A stretch of 64,000 nucleotides of DNA from Planctomycetaceae bacterium (GTDB lineage: Bacteria; Planctomycetota; Phycisphaerae; SM23-33). A model generated the notes under the pieces. That model made no database searches, was not told the DNA's origin, and saw only the letters and a program-made list of their open reading frames with translations. The position numbers and the translations under genes are program-made. The DNA lies in the NCBI GenBank assembly GCA_021371965.1, contig JAJFVE010000157.1:1-64000 (forward strand), in the 5' to 3' direction. Positions 7,146-15,983 of this stretch are shown here, one piece after another (within the stretch, counting starts at the first letter, position 1; each line of letters starts with the position of its first letter).

Positions 7146-7814
7146 ATGAGCGACGCGTTGAATGTTCTGGTCATGGGCGGACGTACCAAGGGCTTCCACG
7201 ACTTTGCCGAGATGGCGCCGATCTATGAGGCGTTCCTGGTCGCGGCGGGCTTCAAGGTCAAGATCACCGAAGACCGCGACGACTTCCTGGCCGAGCGCAT
7301 CAAGGACTTCGACGCTATCGTCGACTACACCACCGGCGAGGAACTCTCCCCCACGCAAGCCGGCGGGCTCATCGGGCACATTGTCTCGGGGCACGGATTT
7401 GTCGGCGTGCACTCGGCGGCCGACTCGTTCAAGAACTCCCAGGCCTACATGCGCATGGTGGGCGGGGTGTTCCTGACGCACCCGCCGACGATCCCGCACA
7501 CGTTCAAGGTGACCAAGCCCGACCATCCGTGCATGGTCGGGGTCGAAGAAGAGTTCACCATGCCGGAGGAACTCTACCTGATGGACTATCTCACCGACTT
7601 CGACACGCTGATGGTGACGGAGTTCAACAGTTTTCGCCTGCCGATGGCGTGGGTCAAACCGTACGGGTTCGGGCGGATCTTCTACACCGCACTGGGCCAC
7701 GGCGCGCCGCAGCACGCCAATCCCAACTTCCAGACGATGGTCGTCAACGCCATCCGCTGGTCGAGCGAAGCCAAAGCCGTCCGAGCCAAGTGCAAAGAAA
7801 TCGGCGGATGGTGA
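7146..7814 (+). CDS. ThuA-like domain protein
   Basis: A 222-aa cytoplasmic protein with the class I glutamine-amidotransferase-like fold of the ThuA family: DALNVLVMGGRTKGFHDF, the turn GFVGVHSAADSF, VGGVFLTHPP and the C-terminal WVKPYGFGRIFYTALGH. ThuA proteins are linked to trehalose and other disaccharide utilisation and commonly neighbour Gfo/Idh/MocA oxidoreductases, as here. The exact reaction is not established for the family. The ribosome site AAAGGAG precedes the ATG. A strong terminator ends the operon. Confidence 0.9.
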   Translation: MSDALNVLVMGGRTKGFHDFAEMAPIYEAFLVAAGFKVKITEDRDDFLAERIKDFDAIVDYTTGEELSPTQAGGLIGHIVSGHGFVGVHSAADSFKNSQAYMRMVGGVFLTHPPTIPHTFKVTKPDHPCMVGVEEEFTMPEELYLMDYLTDFDTLMVTEFNSFRLPMAWVKPYGFGRIFYTALGHGAPQHANPNFQTMVVNAIRWSSEAKAVRAKCKEIGGW

Positions 7815-7833
7815 CCGGCCGAAGGATACGAAA

Positions 7834-7887
7834 AACCGACGACGAGGACGACAAAAGTCGTCGTCCTCGTCGTCGGTTCTTTCTTTT
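7834..7887 (+). terminator. long-stem terminator after the ThuA-like gene
   Basis: A perfect 19-bp stem (7834-7852 with 7860-7878), built of repeated GACGA units, has a 7-nt loop and is followed by CTTTCTTTT. It lies about 20 bp after the stop codon and separates this operon from the inositol-phosphate synthase gene. Confidence 0.88.
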
Positions 7888-7912
7888 CCAGTTTCTGGGC
7901 ATGATTATGGGT

Positions 7913-7941
7913 TTGAGACGCGCATGTGGATAAAATATCTT
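7913..7941 (+). promoter_or_regulatory. probable promoter of the inositol-phosphate synthase gene
   Basis: TTGAGA (7913-7918) and TATCTT (7936-7941) are 17 bp apart, inside an A/T-rich patch directly after the preceding terminator and about 90 bp upstream of the start codon. Confidence 0.4.
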
Positions 7942-8031
7942 GCCGTTGCCGGGGTCGAGTAGTAAATTTCGCGGTCTTGGATTCACCGGGCAGATCGCTC
8001 CTTAGTGCCAGGAGCCGGAAGGACACACGCC

Positions 8032-9213
8032 ATGGATCGTATTCGAGTTGCTATTGCCGGAATTGGAAACTGCTGCTCATCCCTCATTCAGGGGATTCAT
8101 TATTACCGCGACCTCAAGGCCGGCGAGGAAGTCGTCGGGCTGGCCCATCCCACCCTCGGCGGGTACGCTGCGGGCGATATCGAGATCGTTGCGGCGATCG
8201 ACGTTGATTCACGCAAGGTCGGCCGTCCGCTGCACGAGGCCCTCTTCGCTCCGCCGAATTGCACGAAGGTCTTCTACGACAACTTCCGCTACGACAACGT
8301 GAAAGTCCGCATGGGGGCCGTGCTCGACGGCGTCGCGGCGCACATGAAAGACTTCCCCGACAACCAAGCCTTCCGCGTCAGCAGCGCCCCCGAGGCGGCC
8401 CAGAAAGATATCGAGAAGCTCCTGCGCGAGACCGGCGCCGAAATCCTGATGAACTACATCCCCGTCGGCAGCCAGAAGGCCAGCGAGTTCTACGCCGAAT
8501 GCTGCCTCAACACCGGCGTGAGCTTCATCAACTGCATCCCCGTGTTCATCGTGTCCGACCCGGCGTGGGGCAAGCGGTTCACGGCCGCGGGCATCCCCTG
8601 CGTGGGCGACGACGTCAAGGCCCAGGTCGGCGCGACGATCACGCACCGCGTGCTCACGCGCCTGATGAACGACCGCGGCGCCAAGATCGACGCGACGTAC
8701 CAGCTCAACACGGCCGGCAACACCGACTTTTTGAACATGTGGGACCGCTCGCGCCTGGGCTGCAAGAAGATCTCCAAGACCGAAGCCGTCCAGAGCCAGC
8801 TCGACGTGCCGCTGCCGGCCGACCAGGTCCACATCGGCCCGGCCGACTACGTGCCCTGGCAGAAGGACAACAAGGTCTGCTTCCTGCGGATCGAGGCTCG
8901 CGGGTTTGGCAACGTGCCGCTGCACATCGAGGCCCGCCTGAGCGTGGAAGATTCGCCCAACAGCGGCGGCGAGACGATCGACGCCATCCGCGTCTGCAAG
9001 ATCGCCCGCACGCGCAGGCTCGCCGGCCCGCTCGACGCCATCAGTTCCTTCACGATGAAGCACCCGCCCCAGCAGTTCACCGACTCGCAGGCCCTGCAAC
9101 TGCTGGAGAACTTCATCGCCAACGACGACGCCCCCGCCCGCATCGAGAACGGCCAGTACCTCAAGGCCAAGGGCCTGAGCAAACCCGCGCAAACCCGCGC
9201 CGCCGCGCACTGA
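8032..9213 (+). CDS. ino1: inositol-3-phosphate synthase (myo-inositol-1-phosphate synthase)
   Basis: A 393-aa NAD-dependent enzyme converting glucose-6-phosphate to myo-inositol-3-phosphate. Visible signatures are the Rossmann start RIRVAIAGIGNCCSSLIQG, the central PVFIVSDPAWGKRF and the family hallmark GDDVKAQVGATITHRVL followed by QLNTAGNTDFLNM. Length fits the prokaryotic branch, slightly extended at the C-terminus. ATG at 8032 has GGAAGGA upstream; an earlier in-frame start at 8005 lacks the family N-terminus. The product could feed phosphatidylinositol lipids, inositol-based solutes or glycans. The neighbouring oxidoreductase/ThuA pair may belong to the same area of sugar or inositol metabolism. 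Confidence 0.93.
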   Translation: MDRIRVAIAGIGNCCSSLIQGIHYYRDLKAGEEVVGLAHPTLGGYAAGDIEIVAAIDVDSRKVGRPLHEALFAPPNCTKVFYDNFRYDNVKVRMGAVLDGVAAHMKDFPDNQAFRVSSAPEAAQKDIEKLLRETGAEILMNYIPVGSQKASEFYAECCLNTGVSFINCIPVFIVSDPAWGKRFTAAGIPCVGDDVKAQVGATITHRVLTRLMNDRGAKIDATYQLNTAGNTDFLNMWDRSRLGCKKISKTEAVQSQLDVPLPADQVHIGPADYVPWQKDNKVCFLRIEARGFGNVPLHIEARLSVEDSPNSGGETIDAIRVCKIARTRRLAGPLDAISSFTMKHPPQQFTDSQALQLLENFIANDDAPARIENGQYLKAKGLSKPAQTRAAAH

Positions 9214-9238
9214 TGTAACTTGGGCGCCTCGTTTGTGG

Positions 9239-9257
9239 CATGGGCGTCCCGCCCATG
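9239..9257 (+). terminator. hairpin after the inositol-phosphate synthase gene (part of a dispersed repeat)
   Basis: CATGGGCG and CGCCCATG form a perfect 8-bp stem with a 3-nt loop, 26 bp after the stop codon. No U-tract follows, and the sequence belongs to the GTGGCATGGGCG repeat family seen again at 9267-9304, so terminator function is possible but not certain. Confidence 0.4.
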
Positions 9258-9266
9258 CTCTTGCCG

Positions 9267-9304
9267 TGTGGCATGGGCGTCCCCAGGGGACAGGTCTCGC
9301 CCAT
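9267..9304. repeat. 38-bp inverted repeat, left copy, flanking the methyltransferase gene
   Basis: The 38 bases starting TGTGGCATGGGCGTCCCC are the exact reverse complement of 10226-10263. The unit also contains internal palindromic words. It lies 128 bp upstream of the methyltransferase start. Confidence 0.85.
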
Positions 9305-9329
9305 GCTCTCCGGTGTGGATGGTCAGGGA

Positions 9330-9360
9330 CACGCACAACGGAGTTGTGCGTGGCACCCGT
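9330..9360. repeat. palindromic dispersed repeat (GTTGTGCGTGGCACCCGT type), copy 1
   Basis: CACGCACAAC (9330-9339) and GTTGTGCGTG (9343-9352) make a perfect 10-bp hairpin with a GGA loop. The 21 bases at 9340-9360 recur identically at 60811-60831, 51 kb away. Confidence 0.65.
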
Positions 9361-9431
9361 CCCGCCCACCCTCTTTGTGTTGCGTACCATGCAAGTCGAC
9401 AGCCGCAAGATAGTGGTTTAGAATCTCTGTC

Positions 9432-10166
9432 ATGGACCACAATCTCAGCCAGCATGTCTCGCCCTATTATGAGGAACTCTTTGTCGACGGCCAGCCGCCT
9501 TCGCGGCAGTATTACGCCGGCGCGGCTAAGGGCTTGTCGCGGCGGCTCAAGGGATGGCTGCCGGCTGCGCGCGATGTTCGGTGCGTCGAGCTCGGCTGTG
9601 GGCGCGGCGAGATGCTCTTTCTGCTGGGACAGATGGGCGTTGCCGATCTGACTGGCGTGGACATCACGCCCGAGCAGCTCGCGGCCGCGGGGCAGTTCAC
9701 CTCGGCCAAGCTCGTTTGCAGCGACGTGCCGGAGTATCTGCGGCAGTGTCCGGATGAGTCGGTGGACTTCTTCTTCGCGATGAGCTTTCTAGAGCATCTG
9801 GACACGGCGGTTCTTCCGGCGGTGCTGGCCGACTGCCGGCGCGTATTGCGGCCCGGCGGGGCGCTGATCGCCCAGGTGCCCAATGCCGTGTCGCTGTTTG
9901 GCAGCGGCGCGCGGCACTGGGACATTTCGCACCAGAGCGCCTTTACGGTTTTTGGCGTGCGGCAACTGGCCCGCATCGCGGGCTTCGACCCGGCGGCAGT
10001 GGCGTTTCGCGAATGGTCCGCCCCCTGGGGCGGCCCGCGCAGCACGCTGCGGGCGATCCTTTGGCGGATCCTGCGACTCAAGATCATGGCGTACCTGTGG
10101 ATCGAGTGCGGCGGCCTGCGCGGCGGGATCTACACTTGGGACATGCTCTTCCGCATGGTCAGATGA
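9432..10166 (+). CDS. class I SAM-dependent methyltransferase
   Basis: This 244-aa protein has the Rossmann methyltransferase motifs in order: motif I VELGCGRGEMLFLLG near residue 55, acidic strand 2 LTGVDITPEQL, and the post-motif FFFAMSFLEHLDTAVLPAVL leading to RRVLRPGGALIAQVP. It belongs to the Methyltransf_11/UbiE-like group that modifies small molecules, lipids or sugars; the acceptor is unknown. A 38-bp perfect inverted repeat lies on both sides (9267-9304, 10226-10263) and isolates the gene from its neighbours, so it may be a late insertion. Confidence 0.88.
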   Translation: MDHNLSQHVSPYYEELFVDGQPPSRQYYAGAAKGLSRRLKGWLPAARDVRCVELGCGRGEMLFLLGQMGVADLTGVDITPEQLAAAGQFTSAKLVCSDVPEYLRQCPDESVDFFFAMSFLEHLDTAVLPAVLADCRRVLRPGGALIAQVPNAVSLFGSGARHWDISHQSAFTVFGVRQLARIAGFDPAAVAFREWSAPWGGPRSTLRAILWRILRLKIMAYLWIECGGLRGGIYTWDMLFRMVR

Positions 10167-10225
10167 CCCTTGGCGAATGCTGATGCTCGATGGATGTTTC
10201 TCCTGATCCCAGAGAAAGCAAGGAG

Positions 10226-10263
10226 ATGGGCGAGACCTGTCCCCTGGGGACGCCCATGCCACA
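10226..10263. repeat. 38-bp inverted repeat, right copy, flanking the methyltransferase gene
   Basis: Exact reverse complement of 9267-9304. It lies 59 bp after the methyltransferase stop and about 95 bp before the next gene. Confidence 0.85.
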
Positions 10264-10357
10264 GGGGAGCACGGGCAGGCCGCGACGCGTTATCGCTCTG
10301 GTGAGTGGGCGTTTCAGCCGATAATATCGAGAAAGGCTTTTGTTGCGAGGAAGACAG

Positions 10358-12496
10358 TTGATACAGATTGTTCAGGACATGCAGAGCGGGCGGGTACATG
10401 GGGCCCAGATCGAGGCGCCTCTGTGCCAGAGCGGCTGCGTGCTCATTCGCACTCGCCGCACGCTTCTGGCCGGGCCGCTCGAACGGGCCTCGATTGAAGC
10501 AAGCGCCTCCGCCCTGGCTGCTCGCGGCGGGGCAGAGGCCGCCCAGATCGCCCAGGCGCTCGATGCCGTGTCGGCAGGGGGAGCTTTGCCGACGCTGGAA
10601 AGCGTCTACCGCCACCTGAACGTGCCGCTGCCGCTGGGGTGCAGCGGCGCGGGCGTGGTGCTGGCGGTTGGGCGGGGCGTGCGGGGCTTGGCCCCGGGCC
10701 AACGCGTGGCCGGACTGTTCCCGCACGCGGAAATCGCCCAAACGCCGCAGCGCCTCTGCCAGATCGTTCCCGAGAACGTCAGCGACGATGCTGCCGCCTT
10801 CGTGATCCCCATGGCCATCGCCCTGCACGGCGTGCGGCTGGCGCAACGCACGTTGGGCGAAACCGCGATCGTGCTGGGCCTGGACCTGATCGGATTGCTG
10901 AGCGTGAAACTGCTGGCAGCCGGCGGCTGTCGCGTGCTGGCGGCCGACGGTCGCGCCGGCCGCCTGGCGCTGGCGGGCAAGCTCGGCGCGACGGGCCTGG
11001 CCCTGAGCGATCATGAGGGCCTGCGGCGTGCGGCTGGCGAACTGCCCGGCGGCGGGGCTGACGCGGTGATCGTCAATCTCGACGATCAGGAATCCGCTGC
11101 CGCGCCGATGGCTGGAGATCTGTGCCGTCGCGCAGCACGCATCGTGCTCATTGGTTGCGGCAGCGTCCCCCCCGCCCAGAGCCTTCTCAAAAGCAAAGAG
11201 TTATCTGTTACAGGCGCCTGCGCGCAGGGTCCGGGCCGCTTCGACAGCGATTACGAACTGGGGCGGCGGGATTATCCCTATGGTTTCGTCCGCTGGTCGG
11301 CCCAGCGAGACCTTCAGGCGGTGCTCGAAGCGATGGCCGACGGGCGGCTGGCGGTCGATGCGCTGATCGAGCGGCGGGTTGGCTTCCTCGACGCGGCGGA
11401 CCATTACGATGAACTGGTCGGCACGACAGGGGCTGTAATAATTGACTATTCCCACGAGGCCGCGGCAGCCAGGCCGGTTGGGCGGCAACAGCCGCCGGCG
11501 GCCGCGGTGGAACCGTCGGTGGCGGTGATCGGGGCGGGGCGGCATGCCAGCGAGGTGCTGCTGCCGGCCTTGGGCCGCACGCAGGCGCAGATCGCCCACG
11601 TGGCGGACCTGGAGCTCAATGCGGCCAAGAAACTGGCTCGTCGATTCGGCGCGGCCCGGGCGGTCAGCGACGCGGAGACCATCATGCGCGACGCCAACGT
11701 CAACGCCGTGGTGATCGCCACGGGGCACAGCGCCCACGCCGAACTGGTGATTCAGTCGCTGGAGAATCGCAAGCACGTGCTGGTGGAGCGCCCGCTGGCG
11801 ACGACGGTCGCCGATCTGCAGGCGGTGCTGCACTCGGCCGCCCGTCACGCCGACCGGCAGTTGCTGGTGGGCTTCAACCTGCGTTTCAGCCGCCACGCCG
11901 ACCAGATTCTGCGCCTGCTGGCGGGGCGGGGCGAACCGCTGACGATGAACCTGACCGTCAACGCCGGCTACGTTCCGCCGGAACACTGGCTGCACGATCC
12001 GATGCGCGGCGGCGGGCGCGTGATCGGCCAGGCCGTCAGCTACATCGACTTTTTGGCGTTTGTGGCCGGTTCGCCCGTCAAGACGGTGGCGGCGACTCGG
12101 GCGTCGCGCGGCCTGGTGCGGGACGACCGCACGGCCATCTGCCTGGGGTTCGCCGACGGCTCGACGGCGATGCTGAACTTCTTCGCCAACGGCAGCGCCG
12201 AGTGGGGCGGCGAGGAACTGGAGATCTTCAGCGACGAGCGCGTGCTGCGCCTGCGGGACTTCAAGGAACTCGATGGCTTCGGGTTTGCCTCGTTCAAACG
12301 GCTGCGGACATCCGGCAGCGACCGCGGGCACCAGCGCGAGGTGGCGGCGTTCGTCAACCGCCTCGGCAGCGGCGGCGGGGCGCTGATCCCGCTGGACCAG
12401 ATCGTCAATTCCACGCTGGCGAGCTTCGCCGCCGTCACGGCCGCGGCCGAAAACCGCACGATCATCCTGGATCGCGAGTATCGCAGCATGGCCTGA
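10358..12496 (+). CDS. divergent two-domain oxidoreductase (MDR alcohol-dehydrogenase-like + Gfo/Idh/MocA-like)
   Basis: A 712-aa fusion. Residues 1 to about 365 match the medium-chain dehydrogenase fold; the rest match Gfo/Idh/MocA (SVAVIGAGRHASEVLLPAL onward). It parallels the 719-aa protein at 42870-45029 over its whole length (for example VPPEHWLHDPMRGGGRVIG here and IPPEHWVHDPVLGGGRIIG there). Key residues differ: the dinucleotide loop of the first domain reads GLDLIG instead of GLGVIG, and the catalytic EKP of the second reads ERP. Activity may be altered or lost. TTG at 10358 is chosen because GAGGAAG lies six bases upstream and the start then aligns with the paralog. Zinc-ligand GHE motifs are absent in both copies. 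Confidence 0.85.
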   Translation: MIQIVQDMQSGRVHGAQIEAPLCQSGCVLIRTRRTLLAGPLERASIEASASALAARGGAEAAQIAQALDAVSAGGALPTLESVYRHLNVPLPLGCSGAGVVLAVGRGVRGLAPGQRVAGLFPHAEIAQTPQRLCQIVPENVSDDAAAFVIPMAIALHGVRLAQRTLGETAIVLGLDLIGLLSVKLLAAGGCRVLAADGRAGRLALAGKLGATGLALSDHEGLRRAAGELPGGGADAVIVNLDDQESAAAPMAGDLCRRAARIVLIGCGSVPPAQSLLKSKELSVTGACAQGPGRFDSDYELGRRDYPYGFVRWSAQRDLQAVLEAMADGRLAVDALIERRVGFLDAADHYDELVGTTGAVIIDYSHEAAAARPVGRQQPPAAAVEPSVAVIGAGRHASEVLLPALGRTQAQIAHVADLELNAAKKLARRFGAARAVSDAETIMRDANVNAVVIATGHSAHAELVIQSLENRKHVLVERPLATTVADLQAVLHSAARHADRQLLVGFNLRFSRHADQILRLLAGRGEPLTMNLTVNAGYVPPEHWLHDPMRGGGRVIGQAVSYIDFLAFVAGSPVKTVAATRASRGLVRDDRTAICLGFADGSTAMLNFFANGSAEWGGEELEIFSDERVLRLRDFKELDGFGFASFKRLRTSGSDRGHQREVAAFVNRLGSGGGALIPLDQIVNSTLASFAAVTAAAENRTIILDREYRSMA

Positions 12497-12523
12497 CCAT
12501 GAATGAGGCGGCGGCGCAAGACA

Positions 12524-12545
12524 GCCCCCGCCCGAAGGCGGGGGC
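12524..12545. terminator. bidirectional hairpin between convergent genes
   Basis: GCCCCCGCC (12524-12532) pairs perfectly with GGCGGGGGC (12537-12545) around a CGAA tetraloop. It lies in the 76-bp gap between the convergent two-domain oxidoreductase gene and the GspK-like gene and could serve both. U-tracts are poor on both sides. Confidence 0.6.
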
Positions 12546-12572
12546 CCGTGATACCTGTCTTGCATATCGTGC

Positions 12573-15500
12573 CTACTCGACGCGGGTTGTCATCAGGATC
12601 GTGGGCTGGTCGGTGGGCAGTTTGCAGTTGCTGCGGTCGATGATCGCCACGAAGTACTTCGTTCCCAGCGTTCCGGCGCTGCCCAGTTGAACCCGCATGT
12701 AGACGGCGTAGACGTCGCTGTTGACGGTGACGCAGTTGCTCACGGAGTTCCACAGGGCGTTCTGAGCTTCGTAGTAGCCCAGTCCCGTCGTGGCGCCCAG
12801 GACCTTGGTGCGGGCGTAGTCGACGATATCCGCCGCCACGGCCCCGGGCGTGGTGTACGGCGTCGTGCCCCGCTTGGCGATAATGGCGTCAGCGATGGCC
12901 GCCACATGCTTGGCGCGGTTGTTGTTCCATTCCGCCACGTCGGTGGTGCCCATCTTCAATGTCAGCGGGAAGGGCAGTTGCGTGAGCACCTTCTTGTCGG
13001 CCGTGTTGATGTTGATCAGGCCGTACAGAACGCCGTTGGCGACGGTGTCGTGCGTCGGGAGCATCTGCAGCAGCTCGGGAACGACGCAGGCAAAGTTGAT
13101 GTTGGGATAGTCTTTCGTCCATGCCGCGGGGGCGTCGCCCTTGTAGTCGAGCTTGCCGCGGGTCTGCGAGCTGGCCTTGGCCAGCAACTGGTGGGGCAGG
13201 TCCTTGTACTCGGTCACGGCGGTCTCGGCCTCGGGACCGACGATGAAGCGGGCAATCACGTCGCCCAGCGTCGCCGGGAAGGTCTCGCCCTTGCGGATAA
13301 AGAAGCCCTGAGAGACCGGCGAGCTGTTGATGCTTTCGGCAGTAATGCCATTATCCGCCGCCTGGCCCAGCGAATGGGAACCTTTCTTGTCCATGGCCGC
13401 CACGAGCGCGCGGCCGCGCCCTCCGAAATTGGCCGCCCAACTGTCGTCGCGCTGTCCCACCAGCGGCGTGGGCGTTTCGGCATCGGTCTGTGGGGCGCTG
13501 CCGGTGTAGCCGATATCCGCGCCGGTGACGCTGTCGACGGGGATCACATACGACGCGCCGTCAGTGACGATGCGATAGACCTTGATGGCGCCGCCGGAGG
13601 CGTTGGCCTGGGCAAAGTCCAGCAGGCTGGTCGTGCCCGTGCCGATGCGATACCAGTTGGCCCCCGGCGCCACGTTGAACAACGCCGCGTCGCTGGCCGC
13701 GGCAGGCTGAGTGCGGTTGGCCTTGTTCTTGCCGCCGAAACTGTAGAGCACCATCTTGGCCCCCGCGGCCAGGTTGACCGGACAGCCGCTGATGGTGCTG
13801 AACCGAACCTCGTTGGCCGTGCCGCTGGAGAAGGCGTAATTGCTCAGCGAGATGCTCTGGGTCGTCGGGTTCATCACCTCGATGGCGAAGGCCCAACCCT
13901 GATCCGCCGCGCCCGGGCCGCTCTCAGGATACGTCTTGGCAAAGGCCTCAGTGATGGCCAACTGCGGCACCACCCCAAATGCCTTGCCCACGTGAAACGC
14001 GTGCGTCAACGGGTCAAGGTTCGACAGGTATGCCCAAAGGTTGGCCACAAAGTGATCGACAGGGCCAGTGTCGGCTTCCCCGCCTCCGCCCGTGGTCTCG
14101 ACTTCCTTGCACGTGAACTGAATGGCGTCAGCCACGACGAAGCCTACGGTGCCCGCAGTCCTCATCTTGACAGTTGCTGTGGAATTCTTCGTGAAACGGT
14201 ATTGTCCTATTGGCTCGAATACACCTGGATTGGTGGTCTGGTTCAATGTGACGGTGGTCGAGCCGTCGGCATGCTCAATATCGATGGGGGTTGTTGCGCT
14301 CTTTCCGGAATCGGCCGCAGCTTTGTAGATGGCAATTTCATATTTCCCGGAAACAGGAATGATGCAGGAGTATTCCGCGATCTTGGTGCCTTTACCGGTA
14401 TTTCCATCATGATGGTAGTTGGCACCATACCTGACAGCACTTGAACTCGATACCGTCCAAGCTCCGGTGAAGACGGCGGCTGGATTATCTATGACCCACG
14501 GATCGGGGGGTGTTGGAGGCGGTGGTGGGACTTTCTTGAGAACAAATTGTACGGCATCCGCTACAACATATGCAGTTGTCCCGGCTGTATTCAATCTCAC
14601 TACCCCTGTGCTTCCTGCCTCAAAGACAAACTGCCCCAGCGCCTCCCATGTTCCAGCGTTGGTCGTCTGGTTAAGAGTAACCGCCGCAGTTCCTTTTGAA
14701 TGAACAATTTCAACAGGAGTATTTGAGGATTTTCCTGAATCAGCAGCGGCTTTGTATACGCTGACTTCGTATTTGCCTTTTGTCGTTATGGGGAAAGCAT
14801 AGCTCGCGCTTTTCGTGCCCTTTCCAGTATTACCGTCATGACGATAGTCTGCCCCATATTTGACAGGGTTTGATGTGGATACAGTCCAAGTCCCCGCAAA
14901 AGTGACCCCTGCGTCGGAATTGTCCACTATGATGGGTGATGTACCGGCGGGCGGGTCAACCCAGTCGCTTTCGTCTTCGTCGCCACCCCCGGTGCCCCCC
15001 GCCGCACTGAGGGCTTTCTTGAGTTGCTCATAGAACCAAGTCCGCGTGGCATCATCATCCAGCAGCGCCCGGTTGAGCACCATGGCGCTCTGGTCGGCGT
15101 TCCAGTTGTACAATTGCAGCTGTTTCTTGATCGCGGCCGTCGGATGACGCAGGAGCGATCGCGAACGCGACGCGGTGGTCAAGTAGCCGGCCTTGGAGAA
15201 CGTGTGCAGCACGTTGTAGAGCCGCCCGACATTAGCGCCGGAACAGTAGCCCTGCCACCGCAACTGCAGTTCGTCGTCGATGGTGTAGAGGCTGTAAGGG
15301 CTCGATGCCGGCAGGCCCCCAGCCTTGAGGGCGGCGCCGATGCTGTAGGAGGGCAGGTCCTGCCCCGCCGACCCGCAACGGGCGGAATGCACGGCGGCAT
15401 AGTACGGACGCAGATCGGCGTTGAGAAACTCCTTGAGGTAGATCTCCGCCGGCGTGCTGGGCGACAGGGCCAGGCCCACTTCGCCGCTGGTGTTGACGTT

Positions 15501-15983
15501 CAGCATGCGTGACAGGTCAACGACGCTGACGGCGACGTAGATCTGCACGCCGTTTTCGTTGTACATGTTGGGTATGGGAACCAGCGCGGCATCGGCGATC
15601 AGATCCCCGTCGGTGTCAACCTTGGTATATCCGTCATAGGTTCCCTGGGCGATGTTGTAGACGGCCTTGAGCGGCTGCTTGAGCACGTCGCTCGTGGCGG
15701 TATCGGCAGGCCAGCCCAGATATTCGTCGTCGGTGACCGATCCCTTGGCCAGACTGTATGGCCCCAGCGCGTCGAGATAGAGATCCTTCTTGAGAAGTTG
15801 TGCAACTTCAGCGGCAATTCCTGACGGGGCTTCGTTGAGCGGCGAAGCGGCGATGACATTGCTGGCCACCTTGCGATGGGTGGAGGCGATGATCAGAAAG
15901 GTGCTTCCGAGCATCGCCAGAATGGTCAACAACCCAACCACCATCAGCAGTGCCGAGCCGTTATTCTTTACACTTTTTTTCAT
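12573..15983 (-). CDS. very large GspK/PilX-like pilus-assembly protein with two golvesin-like domains
   Basis: A 1136-aa protein. ATG at 15983 is preceded by AAAGGAAGG. The N-terminus KKSVKNNGSALLMVVGLLTILAML is a single membrane helix of the PilX/GspK type, followed by an alpha-helical region (KVASNVIAAS, AAEVAQLLKKDLYLD). At about residues 350-485 and 495-626 come two tandem domains, each starting with VDN/IDNP and sharing FAGTWTVS/FTGAWTVS, YRHDGNTGKGTK/YHHDGNTGKGTK, VYKAAADSGKS and VTLNQTTN: the golvesin or Xly carbohydrate-binding-like fold. A later stretch (WAFAIEVMNPTTQSISLSNY) resembles a lamin-tail domain. GspK is normally about 300 aa. It is divergent from two pseudopilins and probably caps or assembles an unusual pseudopilus; function is inferred. 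Confidence 0.8.
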   Translation of the reverse strand: MKKSVKNNGSALLMVVGLLTILAMLGSTFLIIASTHRKVASNVIAASPLNEAPSGIAAEVAQLLKKDLYLDALGPYSLAKGSVTDDEYLGWPADTATSDVLKQPLKAVYNIAQGTYDGYTKVDTDGDLIADAALVPIPNMYNENGVQIYVAVSVVDLSRMLNVNTSGEVGLALSPSTPAEIYLKEFLNADLRPYYAAVHSARCGSAGQDLPSYSIGAALKAGGLPASSPYSLYTIDDELQLRWQGYCSGANVGRLYNVLHTFSKAGYLTTASRSRSLLRHPTAAIKKQLQLYNWNADQSAMVLNRALLDDDATRTWFYEQLKKALSAAGGTGGGDEDESDWVDPPAGTSPIIVDNSDAGVTFAGTWTVSTSNPVKYGADYRHDGNTGKGTKSASYAFPITTKGKYEVSVYKAAADSGKSSNTPVEIVHSKGTAAVTLNQTTNAGTWEALGQFVFEAGSTGVVRLNTAGTTAYVVADAVQFVLKKVPPPPPTPPDPWVIDNPAAVFTGAWTVSSSSAVRYGANYHHDGNTGKGTKIAEYSCIIPVSGKYEIAIYKAAADSGKSATTPIDIEHADGSTTVTLNQTTNPGVFEPIGQYRFTKNSTATVKMRTAGTVGFVVADAIQFTCKEVETTGGGGEADTGPVDHFVANLWAYLSNLDPLTHAFHVGKAFGVVPQLAITEAFAKTYPESGPGAADQGWAFAIEVMNPTTQSISLSNYAFSSGTANEVRFSTISGCPVNLAAGAKMVLYSFGGKNKANRTQPAAASDAALFNVAPGANWYRIGTGTTSLLDFAQANASGGAIKVYRIVTDGASYVIPVDSVTGADIGYTGSAPQTDAETPTPLVGQRDDSWAANFGGRGRALVAAMDKKGSHSLGQAADNGITAESINSSPVSQGFFIRKGETFPATLGDVIARFIVGPEAETAVTEYKDLPHQLLAKASSQTRGKLDYKGDAPAAWTKDYPNINFACVVPELLQMLPTHDTVANGVLYGLININTADKKVLTQLPFPLTLKMGTTDVAEWNNNRAKHVAAIADAIIAKRGTTPYTTPGAVAADIVDYARTKVLGATTGLGYYEAQNALWNSVSNCVTVNSDVYAVYMRVQLGSAGTLGTKYFVAIIDRSNCKLPTDQPTILMTTRVE
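14105..14935 (-). repeat. tandem duplication of golvesin-like domain inside the GspK-like gene
   Basis: Two adjacent coding blocks of roughly 400 bp (about 14530-14935 and 14105-14500) encode near-homologous domains with shared words such as GNTGKGTK, KAAADSGKS and LNQTTN. The first block is visibly richer in A/T than the second and than the rest of the gene, so the two copies have either diverged in composition or have different origins. Confidence 0.7.
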
